From positions 10,636 through 36,428 of the forward strand of contig VHZZ01019923.1 of the NCBI GenBank assembly GCA_009801015.1: 25,793 nt of DNA, given 5' to 3'. This stretch comes from Silene noctiflora (lineage: Eukaryota; Streptophyta; Magnoliopsida; Caryophyllales; Caryophyllaceae). The position numbers and the translations under genes were made by a program. Shown here piece by piece: positions 11,301 to 19,681 of the stretch; position 1 is the stretch's first letter, and each line of letters begins with the position of its first letter. The notes beneath the pieces are model-generated. The model was not told the origin of the DNA. It ran no database searches and worked only from the letters and a program-made list of their open reading frames with translations.

Positions 11301-14300
11301 TTTAAAGGATAAAAGATAAATAAATGAGATTGGAATATACAATATAATAATGTTCGTGAGAGAAATGGACAAAAAAATGGAGATGATTACTTACTCCCTA
11401 TTGGATGGTCTACTGTCTACCAACTACTCTATCATGTTTACTATTGTGTATGTAGGTTTAAATACATGTTTATTTCACAACAATATATAACATGCTTTTC
11501 AATAAAAAATGGGCCGTGCTAAATCCCGCACAAGATTTTACTTAATCCCACCCTTTTTTTCACCATATTTCAAATATACCCCTCCCATTTCACCATTTAT
11601 CACCCTCACCAAGCAAGAGAGAGAAACAAGGGGATTGAAAATCCCAAAAAAGAAAAAAAAGAAGGAAACCTATGACTCCCCAAAACCAAGCCCCTAACAA
11701 CCCCATAAACGTTCCCCCACCACTCCACCACCCTCTCAGCGCCGACGACCACCACTCCATACCCCCATCAGTGCGCCGACTATCCCTCCGCACCCTCATC
11801 CTGGCGCCGACGATTCCACAACCCTCTCCCCGCGCCACGCTCATTTTGCAGGAACCGCCGACGCCGCCCTCTTCGACAACCCTACTTCGCCTGACGACCC
11901 TACAACAACCCAACTCAATCCAAACCTAATTTGTAAAACCTTATTTTGATTAAAAAAAAACATTAATTAAATCAACTAAAATACGGGTCTTAATAAAACA
12001 GTTGATAAAACGGCGAAATTACGTGTGATATATGCGAATTACGATCCATAATTATCGAACAATCATGGGATTAGTTAGGTTTTAGAGAGAGGAGGGAGAT
12101 AAGTCTAATTAATTCAGTTTTTTTAATTTTTTTTAAGATGAAGGGCAATTATGGAACAATAGGGTAATATGTGTGGGATTTAGCAAACTAGCGTGCGGGA
12201 TTTAGCAATTGCGTAAAAAATTTAGAGTTTTGTTTTTTTGATAATTACCACTTCAATAACCATATTTTTAAGAATTATTATCTTATGAATTTTTAAGAAA
12301 CTATTTATAAAAATATATTTAAGATTCAATCATGAGAAATAGAAAAATATACTTATTCATACCATTTTAGTGAAGGAATTCTAAAATATGATTTCTTATC
12401 ATGTGCGCTTAAGGCACATGTAAAAAAAAAAAAAAAAATTAATTATTTAAAAAGTTTCAACCAATATATTGTTTGAATTAGAAAATATTACCAAATGTCA
12501 ATCCGAGCAAAAAGTCATTTGAAATGACCAATTCTCTCTCCCATCCTAATGTCAATAATCAAATTGGAATCAAAAGAAAGTACCCAAAACAATTTACTTA
12601 CAACCCTAGTTATTATCAACATCTTCACAATAATCTAATTTGACCATATTATCTATCACAATCTGTCAATTTCGCACAATTAATCAAACGACCTAGCACC
12701 AAGAAAATCAACCTCGTGAAAACCCTAATTTCTTTGCTTTTTTTTTTTTTTTTTTTTTTTTCAACAATGAATGTGTACTTGGCTTTGATCATTCATGTAA
12801 GACAATATTATTTGGGTAATGTTTAATTGGGTTGAAATAATTTACTTATTTTGATATTTTGCTCAACTGATTTTCTCAAGTGATACTCACTTTTGTTAGG
12901 TTCATATAATATGACAGTCTTATCTTCTACCTCTGTCGCCTTTGGCCTAATAACCTATTAGCTTCCTTATTGCTCTGGTAAGTGTGAATTTTCACATTTA
13001 ACCATGTTCATCTCATGTTGAAGACCCTTTTTTCTCTAACAAAAATTTATCGATTGCATCCTTTTGCCATTAAGATGCAATATTATCTGTTTCGAGTTGT
13101 TAATAAGGCTCGAATCATATCTACTGATTTTAATGGAAGAAATGAATTTTAATGGAGGATAATATGAAGTTCTGCAGTAGGAGGGGTATGTGTAAAATAA
13201 GAATAGAAAATAGAATTTAAGATAACAATTCAAGATCAACGGCTGTGAATGAGTTCGAATTTGCATTTGGCAGTGTGTTTTAATCCGAACAAAACCGAAT
13301 CTTTATATTATAAAAGCCAAAACATTTATAGGCTTCCTATTGGTCCATGACTTTTAGGAAAGGAAATGAATTTTTTGTTTTTTCAAAATATGGTGGACCC
13401 CTCAGGTTTAGGGTATTTAATTTGTCTCTCTCCTATTTTTCCTATTGTTATCAACTCTATACTATATTGTATCAACTATATAATATAATGTATGGATGGC
13501 AAAATTGCTTCAAGATAGTATCTTAAAATGGATATTATATATAAAATTAATTTAGGGTGTTAAATGATCAAATTGACTTTTTTTTGGTACATATTAAATT
13601 TACTAAAAAAAAATTACAAAGTACAAATAAAGGCAAATCCTCATTTACGTTGGGTATGTTTAAATGGATATTGTACTTAATAAATTAATTTGAAATATTA
13701 AATGATCAAATTAATTATTGTTGGTACGAGTTACATTTAATGAAAAAAAATATATATAGCAAATTTAAATCATGTATACTTTCAAACTGATAAAATCAAA
13801 TTTTATAAGTTTTTAAATGAGTTTTACCTAATTAGTCCATAAAATATAAATCACATATGCTTTCAAACTGATAAAAACATAACACAATTTATATATTTTG
13901 TTTTCTTATTTTTAGATAGTAAACTCGTGCATTTTTGCACGTGTATAAAACTAGTAGGTATAATAAAGTAGTAATTCTTGAAAACTTAGTTACATGAGGT
14001 ACCAGTTATAAAAAATAAACCCTAAAATTTATTGAAGAAAAATCTGTTACGCTTGTATTTGGGTAATAAGTAATCTCGGCCTCTTGTAATTTTGCTCCAC
14101 AAAGGAATCAAAGAGAAATATGGAAAAAAAAAACCAACAGCTAAATAAACTGACTTTTTAGCCTAAGACACCTCTGACATATAGACCTATAAATTGGTTT
14201 CTTAGACCATTTTCAACTGATTAACTACTCCGTACATCATTTCAATTCCAAACACTGATCCCACTTTTTTTTTGTGCAAAATGTTTATTTTAAATTTATA

Positions 14301-14907
14301 AGGCGGTGCATGTGGATTTCAAGTGTACTTTGTGTTATGCCGAAGCGTTAATACCTCTTATTGAATCTCTGTTGTCCATAATAGTACGAGGCTTGCACAC
14401 TAACACTCCGTATATAATTTTAAGCACTAGTTGTTGTCTTCATGGCATGATCATACGTACCATATGTACAAATTAATGACAATTCTCCCAATACACAAAA
14501 TCCAGATAAATAATACGGAGTACTCCGTAGTCAAGATCTATTTGGTCTTTTCACATTAGTAAGATTGCTTAATATACCAGTTCCTATCTGAAAATAGCAC
14601 TTTTTGAGTGTGAAAGGAGTCACTAGACTACAATCTTGTTATGGATATTACCCCTTATAACTTTACCGGTTAAATTAGCTGACATTTACTTGTAGCACTT
14701 AAATACAATAATATTTGAGTAGTAATTAATCGATCTCTTGTAGAGAAGGGGGGTACTTGCTGAAAAGTTGGGGTTCGTGATCAATATATTCAGGAAGTTT
14801 GTGGTTTCCAATGTAGAAATAAAAGGAAAAGATCATGTTATTGTTCTACTTTTTATTTAGTTAATTAAAATTAAGAAGATTTAAACTTCTATTTATCCCA
14901 ATAATAA

Positions 14908-14980
<73 letters not shown>

Positions 14981-16272
14981 GAATAGTTATAGCTTAAAAG
15001 TAATATGCCTAGGTAGTAATATACTAATATACGAATGGATAACAAAATAAAATGAATGAATGAGAAAACAAGTTTTTTTTTTGGACTCATATTAAAGAAA
15101 CGGTGAGATGTAAGAGGCGCGTGCAAAACACATTGAGCTATTTTTTCTTTAGCTAGGTACAAGAAGATTTGAACTTCTCTTTGCACGCGCGTCATGGTTT
15201 TAAATCTCGGCCGAGACGTATCGTATCGCCCGAGATGTATCGGTATCGGAGGCCGGCGATACGAGATATCCCGAGATGTATCGGGCAAATTGAAAACAAG
15301 AAAGTATCGGCCGAGACGACCGATTTATAACGTGTATCGGCCAACTCGGCCCGATACAGCCCGCGATGAACCCGATATGAACCAGTTATAACTTGTCCTG
15401 GCCAAGTTTTTTAATGAAAAGCTCTTAAAAACTGTATAGCATTGGTCAAATTAATTAAACTAAGTAGAATTAATCTTAACTTTATACGAAATAGTCAATA
15501 GTGATGAAATATCTACAAAAGCTTGTAAAATAAATATCACCGCGATAACAGATTAACAGCGATTCAGAGCGCGACGGCCGAGTCGGGGACGATGCCGCGA
15601 CTCCGTTACCGCGACCGATACCGCTATTTAAAACCCTGACGCGCGTGCAAAACACATTGACCTATTTTTTCTTTATCTAGGTACAATAAGCATATAGTTA
15701 TAACTAATTTGTCAAATAATATACAAGTAGATCGCAAAATGAATAAACAATCATTTTTTTTATTTTTTTTACAATACTCTCATTTTAAGAAACGGTGAGG
15801 TTTCAGAGGCACGTGTAAAACACGTACATATACATTTGCCTTTTAAATTAAACGATAACCACTATGCCAATTTAAAATTTCACCTGAACGGATGAATTTG
15901 ATTAATATCATATGTTTTACGTTAAAAAAACTAGGAGATGCGATCGAAGTCACACGTCGATGCATCTACCTCTTTAAATTCTTTTCACCGTGACCACTAT
16001 ATCCGTCAATAAATTACATTTAATACTTTTATGATAAACAAATGAATTAAATTAAATTTTTATAATAACCAAAAAGTAATTTAAGCTTACTTGGTGCTTG
16101 CAAATTCATAGAGTTTTCCAGTGCTAGAAAAAACAATCAATCCAATTTCTGCATCACAAAGAATTGATAATTCTCTAGCTTTCTTGAGTAATCCACTTCT
16201 TCTCTTTGAGAAAGTAACTTGCCTGCTTGTTGTATTGTCTATCCTTTTTATTTCAATCTTTCCTCTCCCCAT
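2330..16272 (-). CDS. AGL17-like: MIKC-type MADS-box transcription factor, AGL17/ANR1 clade (complete, 8 coding exons)
   Basis: Assembled by hand from eight exons: 16272-16091, 10226-10145, 3420-3359, 3145-3046, 2943-2902, 2821-2738, 2597-2443 and 2345-2330, totalling 723 nt and 240 residues. The family forms dimers or tetramers on CArG boxes in the nucleus. Residues 1-60 are the MADS domain ([43 protein letters not shown]). Residues 61-88 are the I region ([11 protein letters not shown]). The K-box spans about 89-175 ([38 protein letters not shown]). The C-terminus has the DLQLRPPEQ motif and ends KLSLQLH. The [11 protein letters not shown] stretch, FWQREAA and the LQLH end place it in the AGL17 clade, known for roles in root nitrate response and flowering time. 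All junctions are GT-AG and keep phase. I cannot say which orthologue it is (AGL17, AGL21, ANR1 or AGL16). I see no lesion. Confidence 0.93.
2443..2597 (-). CDS. AGL17-like: Coding exon 7: C-terminal domain
   Basis: 155 nt after acceptor AATCACAG. It starts VNGREHVNQ and contains the clade motif DLQLRPPEQ, then KPTKPAKL. The donor is CTAAG followed by GTATTC, leaving two bases of codon 236. If the donor is not used, the frame runs on eight more codons to TAG at 2420-2418, giving an alternative tail without LQLH. Confidence 0.85.
2738..2821 (-). CDS. AGL17-like: Coding exon 6: end of K-box, 28 codons
   Basis: 84 nt. The acceptor is GATGTAG. It encodes [14 protein letters not shown] followed directly by [14 protein letters not shown], two similar 14-residue blocks. 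The donor is AAG followed by GTAAGG. The internal AAAAAAGTTGAC could look like a donor after the first block, but the reading frame continues with family-like sequence and no acceptor lies between, so I call one exon. Confidence 0.9.
2902..2943 (-). CDS. AGL17-like: Coding exon 5: K-box, 14 codons
   Basis: 42 nt, the standard size. The acceptor is TTTGCAG, the product is [14 protein letters not shown] (residues 143-156), and the donor is CAG followed by GTATCC. Confidence 0.93.
3046..3145 (-). CDS. AGL17-like: Coding exon 4: K-box helix 1/2
   Basis: 100 nt, the canonical size. The acceptor is GGTTGCAG. The first G completes Arg109, then [20 protein letters not shown] and a basic end, NARMRK (residue 142). 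The donor is AAAG followed by GTTGAA, a weak match after the GT. Confidence 0.95.
3359..3420 (-). CDS. AGL17-like: Coding exon 3: K-box helix 1
   Basis: 62 nt, the canonical size. Acceptor TTTCAG precedes TTCTGG. It encodes [20 protein letters not shown] plus two bases of Arg109. The donor is ATAG followed by GTAAAG. The heptad spacing of Leu, as in LRQQLQHL, is that of the first amphipathic K-box helix. Confidence 0.95.
3555..3628. repeat. Perfect 20-bp inverted repeat (hairpin) in intron 2
   Basis: TCAAGTTTTCCAAAGCATTC at 3555-3574 is the exact reverse complement of 3609-3628, with a 34-nt loop. A 20-bp perfect stem of mixed sequence is unlikely by chance at this spacing. It could be a remnant foldback MITE or a small-RNA hairpin. 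It lies 135 nt upstream of the exon 3 acceptor in the sense of the intron, on the exon 3 side's 5' flank. Confidence 0.8.
7040..7125. repeat. Perfect 43-bp tandem duplication
   Basis: Unit 1 (7040-7082) and unit 2 (7083-7125) are identical, both starting GATCTGGTTTCATGAGC and ending GTGAATTTTA. They are preceded by a T-rich run. The absence of differences suggests a recent event. Confidence 0.95.
7437..7674 (+). other. Candidate antisense splice signals (exon 7437-7499, intron 7500-7674)
   Basis: On the plus strand, opposite to the MADS-box gene, GTTTTTAG precedes 7437 and CTGAG is followed by GTAAGT at 7500. A good pyrimidine-rich acceptor, TTTTCTTCAATTCTAG, ends at 7674. Together they outline a 63-nt exon and a 175-nt intron. 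There is no coding frame worth naming, so if transcribed this would be non-coding or the relic of an inserted gene. It rests on consensus matching alone. Confidence 0.25.
8530..8945 (-). other. Unclassified Ser/Pro-rich open frame inside intron 2 (possible gene fragment)
   Basis: A minus-strand frame is open from just after a TAG near 8945 to the stop at 8530. The first ATG gives 131 residues. The product is rich in Ser, Pro and Thr ([29 protein letters not shown]) with a charged end ([18 protein letters not shown]). It contains a doubled block, [20 protein letters not shown], encoded by a roughly 30-bp tandem repeat near 8808-8866. I do not recognise the family. Composition and amino-acid texture look coding-like, yet no promoter or neighbouring exon is evident. 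It could be a captured exon, a relic, or chance. It has the same strand as the host gene but is not in its spliced frame. Confidence 0.3.
10145..10226 (-). CDS. AGL17-like: Coding exon 2: I region
   Basis: 82 nt after acceptor TTTTTTCAG. The first base completes Asn61, followed by [18 protein letters not shown] and a short Ser/Ala stretch, ending ELK at residue 88. The donor is AAG followed by GTACGC. The I region sets dimerisation specificity. Two acidic and one basic residue runs (DEDDH) replace the usual KEEHH of relatives, as I recall them. Confidence 0.93.
10334..10858 (-). mobile_element. Degraded Helitron, minus strand (copy 2, in intron 1)
   Basis: It is homologous along its length to the Helitron at 716-1287. 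Shared blocks include TATATAG(A/G)G with TTTTTATTTTTTAG, ATTTAATATTTC, TTTAGCAACTTAT with TTTATAGTT, and the far-end GGGAAAA(C/T)TAAGAGAA hairpin region. Its terminal hairpin is broken (CGTGCA / TGCATG) and the terminal CTAG has decayed to CTGTATAG, so it is an older copy. The end at 10858 is approximate. Confidence 0.65.
11023..11298. mobile_element. hAT-like MITE, diverged relative of the 1441-1848 element
   Basis: The left end CAGAGGCAATTCTAGG and the reverse-complemented right end TAGTGGCGTTGCAAATGGGGGTGC resemble the CAGTGGCGGA... ends of the 1441-1848 MITE. The interior again has, on the minus strand, a tRNA-like stretch with box-B-like GAGTTCAATTC at about 11150-11160. No exact target duplication remains. 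Confidence 0.5.
11511..12213. mobile_element. 703-bp inverted-repeat element carrying GC-rich sequence, 8-bp target duplication
   Basis: The left end GGGCCGTGCTAAATCCCGCAC and the reverse-complemented right end CGCAATTGCTAAATCCCGCAC share a 14-bp perfect block. A second copy of the TAAATCCCAC motif follows on each side. TAAAAAAT flanks it at 11503-11510 and 12214-12221. An 8-9 bp duplication fits hAT or Mutator. The central part (11690-11930) is strikingly C-rich with many CCGACG motifs and overlapping open frames on both strands, as in a captured gene segment. No transposase is visible. Superfamily unresolved. Confidence 0.65.
13300..13954 (+). mobile_element. Non-autonomous Helitron, plus strand (655 bp, both ends intact)
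   Basis: The 5' end is TCTTTATATTATAAAAG, preceded by A at 13299. The 3' end has a perfect hairpin, CGTGCA (13926-13931), TTTT, TGCACG (13936-13941), nine bases before CTAG at 13951-13954, which is followed by T at 13955. So the element sits between A and T as Helitrons do. It has no target duplication and no coding frame. Internally, TTAAATGATCAAATT and CTTTCAAACTGATAAAA each occur twice. It is a different family from the copies at 716 and 10334. Confidence 0.82.
14514..14529. repeat. 16-bp perfect palindrome TACGGAGTACTCCGTA
   Basis: A self-complementary sequence, with related ACTCCGTA motifs nearby at about 14225 and 14405. As I recall, such motifs recur in MITE ends of Caryophyllales genomes. 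No complete element could be delimited. Confidence 0.7.
14911..14977. repeat. (TA)n microsatellite in intron 1
   Basis: About 33 uninterrupted TA units. Such a tract is likely length-polymorphic and makes an intragenic marker. It is also where assembly errors are likely. Confidence 0.97.
15117..15690. repeat. 70-bp tandem duplication split by a hAT MITE
   Basis: 15117-15166 and 15641-15690 are 50-bp direct repeats (GCGCGTGCAAAACACATTGA... to ...CTAGGTACAA) with three differences. Removing the MITE and one target copy leaves the repeats 70 bp apart, so the MITE landed exactly at the junction of a tandem duplication. A weaker third relative starts near 15787 (AAGAAACGGTGAGG), matching 15095. 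Confidence 0.8.
15193..15638. mobile_element. hAT MITE (446 bp) with 8-bp target duplication ACGCGCGT
   Basis: The terminal repeats are CATGGTTTTAAAT on the left and CAGGGTTTTAAAT at the reverse-complemented right end. They are flanked by ACGCGCGT at 15185-15192 and 15639-15646. The subterminal regions are GC-rich and full of TATCGG / CCGATAC motifs (about 15207-15355) and GCGATT/GCGACG motifs (15540-15620), the kind of clustered sites hAT transposases bind. No coding frame. The flanking 8-mer is itself a palindrome. Confidence 0.85.
16091..16272 (-). CDS. AGL17-like: Coding exon 1: MADS domain
   Basis: 182 nt encoding residues 1-60 plus two bases of codon 61. The start is the ATG at 16272-16270, which gives the canonical MGRGK N-terminus. 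A TTG three codons upstream is in frame, but it lies just inside the 5' UTR splice acceptor and is not used in this family. The exon holds the whole DNA-binding domain, including RQVTFSKRR and [20 protein letters not shown]. It ends ACCAA followed by donor GTAAGC. Confidence 0.96.
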
Positions 16273-16282
16273 TTTTTTCAAC

Positions 16283-16929
16283 CTAAAAATATCACAAAAT
16301 TCACCATATATAACGTAATTATGAAATTATATCAAAAATGAAAAATTTATATTAATATATCAAAAAAATCATCATATAAAACAAATTAAATAAAAAAAAA
16401 AGGCAAAAAAATTGACAAAAAAAGAAAGGATATTTCTCACCAACACTAACCCTAGCTAGAAGATGGATGGAAACCATATATACAAATGAATGATATTATG
16501 TTTTTAACTAGACATAATTTATACTAAATAAAAAAAAATTTATATATGAAATTTATATTAAAAGTAAAAAAAATTAACATAAAATTAGTAGTTCAACTAA
16601 GATCCCTAATTAGGAAAAAAAATATATATAATAGATCAATTTACAAAAGAAATAATCTTGCAAAAAAGTTAAATCATAAATTAACAGAAATCATAAGGAA
16701 GAGAAAAACCATGCTTATTATTGTTATGTAAATGATGAAATGAACTTTAGTTTATATGGAAGACATGATAATGTATGATGAAAAAAAAAAAAGCAAAGCT
16801 TAGAAAGAACAGAAAATATAATAAAAATTGATATGATAACATTTTTGGGAGCTGGACCTTGTACTATTTTTGGTCCTTGGACTATAATTTTGCAACAAAA
16901 GTTTCAAAAAGAGAGAGATATTGACTTAC
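16283..16929 (-). other. 5' UTR intron
   Basis: A strong donor GTAAGT starts at 16929 (exon ends ...CATTTA at 16930). The acceptor GATATTTTTAG ends at 16283, ten bases before the ATG. The 647-nt AT-rich intron in the leader fits many MIKC genes. A GGACCTTGTACTATTTTT / GGTCCTTGGACTATAATTTT near-repeat lies at 16855-16893. Confidence 0.75.
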
Positions 16930-17050
16930 TAAATGAGTTGATTAGCAGCTTTTGTGTTAAGGAAGAAGGACAAAAAATTTGGAGAATATGACTTTTAATT
17001 CATTGATGTTTCTGTTGTGTTTCTTCTTATGTATATTGCTCTAAATAGAA
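16930..17050 (-). other. Non-coding 5' UTR exon
   Basis: The proposed first exon runs from a start about 30 nt below the TATA box to the donor at 16930. It contains one minimal upstream reading frame, ATG AAT TAA, at 17003-16995. The transcription start itself is inferred. Confidence 0.55.
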
Positions 17051-17073
17051 GCCTTTAAAACCACTAGTGGTTT

Positions 17074-17082
17074 TATTATATA
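17074..17082 (-). promoter_or_regulatory. TATA box of the MADS-box gene
   Basis: TATATAATA on the minus strand inside GGTCTATATAATAAAACC. It lies about 30-40 nt upstream of the inferred leader and about 800 nt upstream of the ATG, across the leader intron. The 12-bp near-palindrome CCACTAGTGG at 17061-17070 follows it. Further upstream (17090-17190) is T-rich with CAGCTCAGCTTAGC and no clear element. Confidence 0.6.
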
Positions 17083-17399
17083 GACCATGTTCTTTTTTAC
17101 TTTATTTTCGCTCATTTTATTTCAGCTCAGCTTAGCTTCATCTAGTTCAGTTCAACTTTTTTCAAGTTTCAACCGAAAAAAGTAGGGCCACAATCCGAGT
17201 ATTTCTTAGTTTCTCTAAGGGGTCTTAGTTCATTAGGGTATTTAAGGATGACTTAAGATGTATAATTAGGAAGCAATATTGCCCATTAAATTATATTCCA
17301 GATGAAGTCCCCAAAAAACGTGATATCCCAAATGAATTGTCAAAAATAGTTTGTTTACGACCATGAATTAAATTAAAGTTTCATTAAGGTGTATGTAGA

Positions 17400-17514
17400 A
17401 GTCAACTAACTAAGTTGGTAAAGTCATGAGTCATGGTACATATACTTGGGTTCAAATTCCGCTAGCATTAATATCGCCTTTGTAACTCCTTTTACACGAA
17501 AAATAAAAAAAAAA
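17400..17514 (+). mobile_element. tRNA-derived SINE
   Basis: A box-A-like TAACTAAGTTGGTA at 17407-17420 and a box-B-like GGGTTCAAATTCC at 17448-17460 are spaced as in a tRNA-type Pol III promoter. They are followed by about 35 nt of body and an A-rich tail (17498-17515). The exact 5' end and target duplication are unclear. It lies about 330 bp upstream of the TATA box. Confidence 0.6.
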
Positions 17515-17533
17515 GTCTCACAGGAGTACATAT

Positions 17534-17559
17534 ATTTCTTACACGATCGTGTAAGAAAT
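17534..17559. repeat. 26-bp perfect palindrome
   Basis: Centred on CGATCG with arms ATTTCTTACA / TGTAAGAAAT, no spacer. It lies just beyond the SINE tail and may be a MITE remnant or part of the SINE family's flank. Confidence 0.85.
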
Positions 17560-18057
17560 TAATTTTAACACGCATTACTTACCCAATTTATTTTATCGGA
17601 CACTTTGAAATTAACTAGCTATGCTATCAACTTTTAATTTCTAGCTACTTTTTACGTAACTAGTTTTTTTCGTATTATAAAAAATAACCTAAACTAGTTA
17701 TTATGCGTATCATTTTACTTAACGAATGACATTAAAGCAAGTGACTAACTCTAATTTAATCTGAGTTTTAAATATCGATCATACCTTAGTACAAATATAT
17801 TTTTGGAATATGAGAATTCTTAACATCTTTTAGTCGTCTACCTAACTCAAATTTATATAAGTTAGTCTTTCTTTAAACAGTCTTAACTTATGGCGAGAAG
17901 ACTATTGCCATTCTACGATAAAAATGACCAACTAACGATAACTAAAATTTTCATTTTCTGGCAATAAACAGATGATAATTTTATTACAACACATATTTTT
18001 TTTGTAAAATAATCATATTTATCTATTTTAATTTTAGACAAATTCAACCGTCTTAAA

Positions 18058-18102
18058 TGAGAATTAGTACCCTCAAAAAAAAAAAAAAAATGAGAATTAG
18101 TA
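18058..18102 (+). mobile_element. Minimal poly(A) retro-insertion with 12-bp target duplication
   Basis: TGAGAATTAGTA at 18058-18069 is repeated exactly at 18091-18102. Between them lie only CCCTC and a run of 16 A. This is the footprint of target-primed reverse transcription that copied almost nothing but the tail. Confidence 0.7.
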
Positions 18103-19406
18103 AATTTAGAATACATATATGATATAAGTGTGGAAAGAGATGGTCAACAAATGACTAGTTGTAAAGGTACAAATCACCAAATCAAATAATTAGCTTATAG
18201 TACTATTTTTAATTTTTAAGGTTTGTTTATACCCAAAACTAGGAGCTAACAAAACCCAAAACTGCTTACCATTTTTGAATATATCCCACACACTCGAGGA
18301 AAGTGGTCTCCTTTAAGATGAATGTATCCGTTTTAAGTTTTTAACATTAAAACAGATTAAGTATTATTTTACTCGTGTCTATAAGATAAATCCATTATTT
18401 TTTACAAGCTATATGTTTTTGTTTTATTCTAACTACTTGATTCGTCTAAAACTTAAGACAAACGTTTTAAATGAAAATTTGTGACCCATCATATGAAGAA
18501 TATGCAGCACCAACATTAAATATGTTTATTGTGTAGTGTGTACTAATGAAGTATATCATTTAGATGATTTGTCTTAGGGTTTCCATCCCATTGATTAAAA
18601 TAAATTATCTCTTCAAGTAAAATATTATTGTAAAATATTATTGTATTGAATAGTACAACACGAGTTGAATCCACCAATCGGGAAGGATACACTCATTTTA
18701 GAATACTTAACCTTTTAATGGATACCAAGGTAGAAAAGTACTTGTATGAAATATGTGCTGAAATAAGTTAAAATAAAGCAAATAATCGTACAAATATACG
18801 TTAATTTTAAATTATTAATTGGTTTTTTACTAGAGAAGAGTTGAAAATTGAAATTCTTAATCATACAATTATACAAGCGCATTTTGCGCATTCTATACAA
18901 GTGATAAGGAAAGTATACGAGATTAAATTCTTAACTTTCAATTGAAGTTTATTAAAAAGTAAAATTCAACTACTTAATCAAAATATCATAAGAAATTGAA
19001 TATGTTATACTTTAAGACACAAATATTAACCTAAAACATAATTATAATTGAAGTTAAATATTTGTAACTGATCTAAAAGTTTAAAAAACAAAAGTAAAGT
19101 TAAAAATACTTTAATTCTTAAATAAAATATGAGTAGCTTTCTTAAAAAGTATTAAAAAAAAGTCGGGAAAAAGTTTAAATTTGCCAAGATAAAATGAAGA
19201 AAAGAAACCTTAATGATATACATTATTTTGGTTCTACCAAAGGTTTTTCTTCTGAAGTTAAAGGGTTCAATTACTATTATTAAACCATCCGAGGTTCACG
19301 CTTAGACACAGTAAAATGATTTGATAAAATTGAACATTGTTAATCAGCTTTTCTTAACATTGAAAAAGAAATCAATAAAAATTGAACATTCCTAAATTTT
19401 GATGTA

Positions 19407-19500
19407 GGGTGCTATTGGTGAGATTCTCTTAAGAGATAGCGGGTAAAAATCAAAACCTAAACTTCGTACGGTTAAAGTAAGAGGGCTCTTACCAATGACC
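19407..19500. mobile_element. Short MITE-like inverted repeat (94 bp)
   Basis: The left end GGGTGCTATTGGTGAGA and the reverse-complemented right end GGTCATTGGTAAGAGCC match imperfectly, and TA lies outside each end. It may be Tourist- or Stowaway-like. Family not assigned. Confidence 0.4.
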
Positions 19501-19604
19501 TAACTCTTCTTATTATTGACACTAGATATGTAGTACTATAGTAGTAACAATTTTCTAACTAGTGGACTAGGGCTTTATTCATTTAGGATTTTGGGAGCAG
19601 TGAT

Positions 19605-19681
19605 GGAGTGAGTAGGTTAATTGGGGTGTTTGCTGCTAAAAAGGAGTGAAGAGGTTAATTGGGCCGTTTGTCGCTATTAAA
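19605..19681. repeat. 38-bp imperfect tandem repeat
   Basis: GGAGTGA(G/A)(T/G)AGGTTAATTGGG then G(T/C)... TTTG, starting at 19605 and again at 19643, each running into an A-rich end. Confidence 0.75.

Larger units (their letters stand above)
10227..16090 (-). other. Intron 1 (5.9 kb) of the MADS-box gene
   Basis: Runs from donor GTAAGC after exon 1 to acceptor TTTTTTCAG before exon 2. About half of it is recognisable inserted DNA: Helitrons at 10334-10858 and 13300-13954, MITEs at 11023-11298, 11511-12213 and 15193-15638, and the (TA) tract at 14911-14977. 12222-13299 has a poly-A run (12422-12438), a poly-T run (about 12739-12763) and nothing I can name. In many MADS-box genes the first intron carries regulatory elements, but I see no clean CArG box here. 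Confidence 0.85.

Noticed and set aside
11590..11929. Frames of 85-107 residues on both strands
   Set aside because: Both come from the same C-rich stretch inside the 703-bp inverted-repeat element. Open frames on opposite strands reflect base composition. Kept only as possible captured sequence.
14893..15288. 131-residue frame with a long Ile-Tyr run
   Set aside because: The run is the translated TA microsatellite and the rest is MITE sequence.
16272..16281. Upstream in-frame start giving MKK before MGRGK
   Set aside because: The codon at 16281 is TTG and sits right at the 5' UTR splice acceptor. MGRGK is the conserved N-terminus of the family.
17448..17460. Functional tRNA gene at the box B motif
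   Set aside because: There is no cloverleaf with a paired acceptor stem and no anticodon arm. The A-tail marks a SINE.
18876..18896. Helitron 3' end (GCGCA/TGCGC hairpin)
   Set aside because: The following bases are CAAG, not CTAG/CTRR, and no matching body or 5' end was seen.
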